DNA from: Erythrobacter dokdonensis DSW-74
Lineage (GTDB): Bacteria > Pseudomonadota > Alphaproteobacteria > Sphingomonadales > Sphingomonadaceae
DNA: 64,000 nucleotides
Assembly: GCF_001677335.1 (NCBI RefSeq)
Contig: NZ_LZYB01000003.1
Coordinates: 186,001 to 250,000 of the forward strand
Direction of reading: 5' to 3'
The position numbers were made by a program, and so were the translations under genes. Of the stretch, positions 59,075-64,000 are shown one piece after another (the stretch's first letter is position 1; each line of letters begins with the position of its first letter). The notes under the pieces are model-generated. The model was given only the letters and a program-made list of their open reading frames with translations. It ran no database searches and was not told the origin of the DNA.

Positions 59075-60066
59075 CGACATTCTCCGTGCTCGATCTGGTC
59101 CCCGTCCGTGAAGGCGGCACCCTCAGCGAGGCGTTCGCTGCCACCACCGAACTGGCGCGTGCCGCAGAATGCGGCGGTTGCGAGCGTTTCTGGGTGGCCG
59201 AGCATCACGCGATGGACGGCATCGCGGGCGGAGCGACCTCGGTGGTGCTGGCTCATCTGGGCAACGCGACGAGCCGCATTCGCCTTGGCTCGGGCGGGAT
59301 CATGCTGCCCAACCACACCCCGTTCCAGATCGCCGAACAGTTCGGCACACTGGATGCGCTGTTTCCTGGGCGGATCGACCTTGGACTGGGGCGCGCGCCG
59401 GGGGCTGGACCTGAATTGCAGCGCGCGCTGAGAAAGAACCTTCACCAGGCCGCCGAATATTTCCCGCAGGACGTGGTCGAGCTGCGCGCCCTCCTGACCG
59501 GTGATATCGACTTGCCGATAAGGGCAACTCCAGGCTTTGGCGCCAAGGTCCAACTGTGGATGTTGGGGTCGAGCCTGTTCGGCGCGCAACTGGCCGCCAG
59601 GCTTGGTCTGCCCTATGCCTTTGCCGCTCATTTCGCTCCCGATCACCTAGATGCCGCGCTCGCGCTCTATCGCCGCGACTTCCAGCCCTCCGAGGCGCTG
59701 GATCGCCCGCACGTGATGGTCGCCATGAACGTTTTCGCCGCCGAGACCGAGTCCGAGGCACGCTTGCTGGCCTCAAGCCAACAGCAAAGCTTCGTGCGAC
59801 TCAGAACCGGTAACCCCGGCAAGCTGCCCCCGCCAGTTGCCGATTACGTCGACACGCTCCCCGCCAGCGCGCAGGCTATGCTGTCTCACCTTGGTCAGGC
59901 CGCAGCGGTTGGAACTCCCGCACAGGTGCGTGAAGGCATCGCTGCCTTCGTTCAGCGCACCGGGGCGGACGAAATCATGCTGTGTGGCGCGACCTTTGAC
60001 CCGGCTGCGCGCATTCATTCGCTGGAACTGACACTGGAAGCTTGCGAAAACGCCATTCCAGCGTGA
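59071..60066 (+). CDS. LLM-class flavin-dependent oxidoreductase
   Basis: The 331-residue protein has a luciferase-like TIM barrel: FSVLDLVPVREGG, CERFWVAEHHAMDG, RIRLGSGGIMLPNHTPFQIAEQFGTLDALFPGRIDLGLGRAPG cut here to GSGGIMLPNHTPFQIAEQFG and RIDLGLGRAPG. It matches the MsnO8/YhbW group of LLM enzymes, which oxidise or reduce diverse substrates with reduced flavin. The substrate is unknown. It is the last gene of the hydrolase-TPR-LLM operon. The next gene, a large GDH, has its own 140-bp leader region. Confidence 0.9.
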   Translation: MTTFSVLDLVPVREGGTLSEAFAATTELARAAECGGCERFWVAEHHAMDGIAGGATSVVLAHLGNATSRIRLGSGGIMLPNHTPFQIAEQFGTLDALFPGRIDLGLGRAPGAGPELQRALRKNLHQAAEYFPQDVVELRALLTGDIDLPIRATPGFGAKVQLWMLGSSLFGAQLAARLGLPYAFAAHFAPDHLDAALALYRRDFQPSEALDRPHVMVAMNVFAAETESEARLLASSQQQSFVRLRTGNPGKLPPPVADYVDTLPASAQAMLSHLGQAAAVGTPAQVREGIAAFVQRTGADEIMLCGATFDPAARIHSLELTLEACENAIPA

Positions 60067-60206
60067 AATCCGCGATCATGGCGCTTGCGTGCCATGGCGC
60101 GAAGGGCGTATCGCAGAAAACACGATAACAACAATCCGGCATAATAATATTACTGCACGTTATTATAGATGCAGCCAAGGCCGGTTAGCAGGATGGGCAG
60201 GAGTTG
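60067..60206. promoter_or_regulatory. AT-rich leader upstream of the large glutamate dehydrogenase
   Basis: This 140-bp gap contains an AT-rich block at about 60135-60170 (AATAATATTACTGCACGTTATTATAG) with near-palindromic TAATAA/TTATTA arms around TACTGCACG. It is much lower in GC than the surroundings and should contain the promoter of the dehydrogenase gene. No exact -35/-10 pair is assigned. Confidence 0.4.
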
Positions 60207-63200
60207 ATGAAGGGATCTACCGTGGCCGGCGGTTCTGCCGGCAAGTCGCTTATTAAGGTGCTGCGAGCCCATCTCGAGGCCTCGCTGCTGCCGGGCGAAA
60301 TCCCGCTTGCGAAACCTGCGATGGACGAAGCAGCAGAGTTCCTGCTCGCCGCCGCGCAGATCCGACGCCCCGGCGAAACGCTTGTCCACATCAAGTCCGA
60401 CACCGGTGAGCGCCGTCTTCGCATAGCGGTGATCAACGATGACATGCCGTTTCTGGTCGATTCGGTCGCTGCCACCATCCTTGCCCAGGGCCTTGCGATC
60501 GAACGACTGCTGCACCCTGTCGCGCCGGTTACCCGCAACGAGACTGGCGCGATAGCTGCGATTGGCAAGCCGGGCCTCAAGGGGGCCGAAGACGGTTCCC
60601 GTGAATCATTGATCTATGTCGAGACGCCGCGCGCTGATGCGCGCGAGCGTCGCGGGCTTGACGAAGCGCTCCGCGCCACTCTTGTCGATGTCCGCGCCGC
60701 AGTCGGTGATTGGCCGAGGATGCAGGCCATGATGGCTGAAGATGTCGCACGCGCCGCGGCGCTCGACGAAGAGGCCGCAGCGCTGCTCGGCTGGCTCAAT
60801 TCCGGCATGCTAACTCAGCTTGGACACCTCACCCGCCTGCGCGACGGACGCGAGGAAGACGTGCTGGGAATCTGCCGCGGCTCGGCGCGCGAACTGCTCG
60901 CCGAGGCCTCGCTGCAGCGCGCCTTCGATTGGTTCGATCGGCACGAGGCCGAGGGTAATCCGCGTACCTTGCTGGTCATCAAGTCCAATGTCCACGCGCG
61001 CGTCCACCGCGCCAGCCCGCTCGACCTGTTCATCGTGCCGCACCGCGAAGAAGGCCGAATCACTGCGCTCTCGATCCATGCCGGGCTGTGGACCAGCGCC
61101 GCGCTTGCGGCGCGACCGGGCGAGGTGCCGGTGCTGCGCCAGACTCTCGCCGCTCTGACCGACGAGCTCGGCTTTGACCCTGCCGGGCACAACGGCAAGG
61201 CACTTGTTCATGCCTTCACCAGCTTGCCTAATGACCTGCTGATCGCCTTCGGGCGCAGCCGCATCACCGAGCTTGCGACCACCAAGATGGCGCTGATCGA
61301 CCGTCCGCGCCCGCGGCTGGTACTGCTCCGCTCGACGCTCGAACGGCATCTGTTCGCTTTCGTATGGCTCCCGCGCGACCAGCTTTCGACCGATGTCCGC
61401 CTGCAGATTCAGGGGATGCTGCTTGCTGCGCCGGGTGCTGCGCTGCTTGACTGGAGCCTTGAAGTCGAAGGCACCAATCTTGCGCTGCTGCGCTTCCTGA
61501 TCGACGTTCGCGCCTGCGAGGAATTGCCGGATCCCGGCCGCATCGAGACCGAACTGGTCGATCTGCTGCGCGGCTGGAACGAGGCGGTCGAGACTTATCT
61601 GACGACTGCCGAGGATGATGGCCGCGCCGCCGCGCTTGCCGCGCGCTATGCTCCTGCCTTCCCGACCGGTTACCGTCTCACCTATGGCCCCGCCGAAGCC
61701 GCGCGCGACATCGCACGCCTGCGCACGCTGGCGCTGGCCGAAAGCGACGAAACTGCTTCTGCCGTCCGTCCTGACCGCGCCACGCGGCTTTACCGTCTCG
61801 ATAGCGACCCGGCAGATAGTCTCAGGCTCAAGATCTATTGCGCGCGCGGGCGGCTGGCCCTGTCCGATGCCGTGCCAGCACTGGAGAATTTCGGCTTCCG
61901 CGTCGCGGCGGAAGTGCCGACCTTCCTGACCGATCCCGCGCTCGGTTCGATCCATGACTTTATCCTGACCGTGCCTGCGGGTCTTGATGCGGCAACGCTG
62001 CTCTCGCGCGCCGAACTGATCGAGCAGGCGATGGCCGACGTGTCGAACGGTGTGGCCGAGGATGATCCCTTCAATCGTTTGGTGGCCGCCACCGGGCTTA
62101 CCCCGCGCGAGGCGAACTGGCTGCGTGCGATCTACCGTTATCTGCGCCAGACCGGGGTGAGCTATACCATCTATACCGTGGTCGATGCGCTCGTGGCCGC
62201 GCCGCATGTGACCCGCGCAATGATCGACCTTTTCGGCGGGCGTCACGATCCGGCGTTCAAGGGCGACCGCGAGGAGGCAATCGCCACTGCCGCGGCCGCC
62301 TTCACCCGCGGGCTGGCCAAAGTTACCGCGATCAATGACGACCGGCTCCTGCGGCTCTACCGCGCGGTGATCGATGCGGTCCTGCGCACCAATGCCTTTT
62401 CGCCTGCCGCTGCAGAGGCGCTGGCCTTCAAGATCGATTCGGGCCTTGTGCCAAATCTCCCCAAGCCGGTGCCATGGCGCGAAATCTTCGTCTATTCGAC
62501 CCGGGTCGAAGGCATCCATCTGCGTTCGGGCGCGGTGGCACGCGGCGGTCTTCGCTGGTCCGACCGGCGCGACGATTTCCGCACCGAGATCCTCGGGTTG
62601 ATGAAGGCGCAGCGGGTGAAGAACGCGGTGATCGTGCCCACGGGAGCCAAGGGCGGGTTTTATCCCAAGCAGCTCCCCTCCCCAGCGCTCGACCGCGAGG
62701 GCTGGGCCACCGAAGGACGCGCCTCCTACGAGATCTTTATCCGCACACTGCTGTCGGTCACCGACAACATTGTGGACGGCAAGGTGGTGCATCCCGAGGC
62801 CGTGCGGGTGCTCGACGGGGAGGATCCCTATTTCGTGGTCGCCGCGGACAAGGGCACTGCGACCTTTTCCGACGTCGCCAACGCCATCGCCCAATCGCGC
62901 GATTTCTGGCTGGATGATGCCTTCGCCAGCGGTGGCTCGAACGGATATGACCACAAGGCGATGGGGATCACCGCGCGCGGCGCTTGGGTATCCGTCCAGC
63001 GCCACTTCCGCGAGATGGGGATCGACGTCCAGAAGGACAGCGTCACCGTAGCGGGCTGCGGAGACATGTCGGGCGACGTTTTCGGCAATGGGATGCTGCT
63101 TTCGAAGGCGATCAAACTGGTGGCCGCATTCGACCATCGCCACATCTTCCTGGACCCTTCACCCGATCCGCTGACAAGCTGGAAGGAGCGCAAGCGGATG

Positions 63201-64000
63201 TTCGAACTCCCGCGTTCGAGCTGGGAGGATTACAATCCCGCGCTCATCTCCAAGGGCGGCGGCGTATTCAGCCGTTCGCTGAAGCGCATCAAGCTGACCA
63301 AGCAGGTGCGCGAGCTGCTCGGCATCGGCGAGAAGGAGATCGAGCCCGAGGCGCTGATTTCCGCTATCCTGAGAGCCGAGGTCGATCTGCTGTGGTTCGG
63401 AGGGATCGGCACCTATGTCAAAGCGCCGCAGGAAAACCACATCCAGGTTGGTGATCCAGCCAATGACTCGATCCGCATCGATGCCGACGAGGTCGGTGCC
63501 AAGGTTATCGGCGAGGGCGCCAACCTAGGGGTGACGCAGGCCGGGCGTATCGCGTTCTCGCTGGCGGGAGGACGCATCAATACCGACTTCATCGACAATT
63601 CCGCTGGGGTCGATTGCTCGGATAACGAGGTCAACATCAAGATCGCGCTCGCTGCGGCGATGCGCGAAGGCAAGCTTACCGGGAAGAAGCGTAACACGCT
63701 GCTGGCGGCGATGACCGACGAGGTCGGCCAGATCGTGCTCGAGGACAACCGCTTGCAGGCGCTTGCGCTGTCGGTGGCGGAGACCGGTGGAGGGGGGGCG
63801 ACAGCCTCCTATGTCCGCCTTATCGAGCGCCTCGAGGAAGTGAGTGAGTTCGACCGTCGCACCGAAGGGCTGGCCGATGGCGAGACCCTGCTCCGCCGCG
63901 CCGCCGACGGCCATGGCCTCACTCGCCCCGAACTTGCGGTGCTTCTGTCCTCGGCCAAGCTTGCGCTGCAGGACGCGATCGAGGCGAGCAACCTTGCCGA
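60207..64000 (+). CDS. NAD-specific glutamate dehydrogenase, large (180-kDa) class, 3' end outside window
   Basis: The frame opens with ATG at 60207 after AGGAG and runs without a stop to the window end, about 1264 codons. The large class is about 1550-1610 residues, so the C-terminal part is cut off. It has N-terminal ACT-like regulatory segments (LRIAVINDDMPFLVDSVAATI) and a glutamate dehydrogenase core. The signature VKNAVIVPTGAKGGF around residue 800-818 has the catalytic Lys, followed by GDMSGDVFGNGMLLS and VIGEGANLGVTQ. It converts glutamate to 2-oxoglutarate, likely in the catabolic direction. Its position with gltBD and glnE in the same window groups nitrogen functions. Confidence 0.93.
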   Translation, partial: MKGSTVAGGSAGKSLIKVLRAHLEASLLPGEIPLAKPAMDEAAEFLLAAAQIRRPGETLVHIKSDTGERRLRIAVINDDMPFLVDSVAATILAQGLAIERLLHPVAPVTRNETGAIAAIGKPGLKGAEDGSRESLIYVETPRADARERRGLDEALRATLVDVRAAVGDWPRMQAMMAEDVARAAALDEEAAALLGWLNSGMLTQLGHLTRLRDGREEDVLGICRGSARELLAEASLQRAFDWFDRHEAEGNPRTLLVIKSNVHARVHRASPLDLFIVPHREEGRITALSIHAGLWTSAALAARPGEVPVLRQTLAALTDELGFDPAGHNGKALVHAFTSLPNDLLIAFGRSRITELATTKMALIDRPRPRLVLLRSTLERHLFAFVWLPRDQLSTDVRLQIQGMLLAAPGAALLDWSLEVEGTNLALLRFLIDVRACEELPDPGRIETELVDLLRGWNEAVETYLTTAEDDGRAAALAARYAPAFPTGYRLTYGPAEAARDIARLRTLALAESDETASAVRPDRATRLYRLDSDPADSLRLKIYCARGRLALSDAVPALENFGFRVAAEVPTFLTDPALGSIHDFILTVPAGLDAATLLSRAELIEQAMADVSNGVAEDDPFNRLVAATGLTPREANWLRAIYRYLRQTGVSYTIYTVVDALVAAPHVTRAMIDLFGGRHDPAFKGDREEAIATAAAAFTRGLAKVTAINDDRLLRLYRAVIDAVLRTNAFSPAAAEALAFKIDSGLVPNLPKPVPWREIFVYSTRVEGIHLRSGAVARGGLRWSDRRDDFRTEILGLMKAQRVKNAVIVPTGAKGGFYPKQLPSPALDREGWATEGRASYEIFIRTLLSVTDNIVDGKVVHPEAVRVLDGEDPYFVVAADKGTATFSDVANAIAQSRDFWLDDAFASGGSNGYDHKAMGITARGAWVSVQRHFREMGIDVQKDSVTVAGCGDMSGDVFGNGMLLSKAIKLVAAFDHRHIFLDPSPDPLTSWKERKRMFELPRSSWEDYNPALISKGGGVFSRSLKRIKLTKQVRELLGIGEKEIEPEALISAILRAEVDLLWFGGIGTYVKAPQENHIQVGDPANDSIRIDADEVGAKVIGEGANLGVTQAGRIAFSLAGGRINTDFIDNSAGVDCSDNEVNIKIALAAAMREGKLTGKKRNTLLAAMTDEVGQIVLEDNRLQALALSVAETGGGGATASYVRLIERLEEVSEFDRRTEGLADGETLLRRAADGHGLTRPELAVLLSSAKLALQDAIEASNLA

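Noticed and set aside
60810..63143. A 777-codon frame antisense to the large glutamate dehydrogenase
   Set aside because: The plus-strand frame holds conserved GDH motifs. The antisense product is rich in Arg, Gly and Ala with no recognisable domain.

Overview
The window is GC-rich, densely coded bacterial chromosome with many 1-4 bp gene overlaps. The protein families and gene organisation point to an alphaproteobacterium of the Sphingomonadales, most likely Erythrobacteraceae (Erythrobacter, Porphyrobacter or Altererythrobacter type). This is an inference from gene content; no rRNA gene is present to confirm it. I saw no tRNA, rRNA, CRISPR array, insertion sequence or prophage.

Region 1 (1-15.8 kb) is a periplasmic quinoprotein oxidation locus. 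It holds the end of a receiver-domain protein (probably a hybrid histidine kinase), a LuxR-type response regulator, and a PQQ-dependent alcohol dehydrogenase with the Asp-x-Asp signature of lanthanide enzymes. Next come a XoxJ/MoxJ-like binding protein, a PedF-like cytochrome c, a PQQ-associated beta-propeller and a TonB-dependent receptor. A lipoprotein cytochrome c, an EthD-like protein, a CxxxCW rhodanese-like protein, a SoxYZ-like carrier and a quinoprotein relay zinc hydrolase follow. A porin, a cytochrome b561 and a second TonB receptor close the region. A 12-bp motif, close to CCAAAGTNCAAT, recurs upstream of at least six of these transcription units on both strands and is probably the regulon's promoter or operator. 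No pqq biosynthesis genes are present.

Region 2 (15.8-27.6 kb) holds a fatty acid hydroxylase-family membrane enzyme, a four-gene MacAB/TolC-type export operon, and a thiolase with a MaoC hydratase. It also holds two exosortase A-associated surface-glycan genes (an O-glycosylation ligase and a glycosyltransferase) without the exosortase itself.

Region 3 (27.6-47.4 kb) is mostly core metabolism and envelope. It contains gltBD (glutamate synthase), murA coupled to a small lipoprotein gene, galU, a YqiK/YqiJ-type flotillin pair, and a P450 with an acyl-CoA ligase. An M23 peptidase, a ferritin-like DUF455 protein, a single-cysteine peroxiredoxin and glnE complete it. A REPIN-like inverted repeat lies downstream of gltD.

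Region 4 (47.4-64 kb) holds an M28 peptidase, agmatine deiminase, a 51-residue membrane protein gene, a DUF1223 protein, a TauE/SafE transporter and thrS. Between thrS and the next operon lies a 23-codon threonine-rich leader peptide followed by competing hairpins, a probable transcription attenuator for thrS. A membrane protein/HTH regulator/hydrolase operon, a PhoD phosphatase, a hydrolase-TPR-flavin oxidoreductase operon and the start of a large NAD-glutamate dehydrogenase (cut by the window edge) follow. gltBD, glnE and the large GDH bring three nodes of nitrogen and glutamate metabolism into one window.
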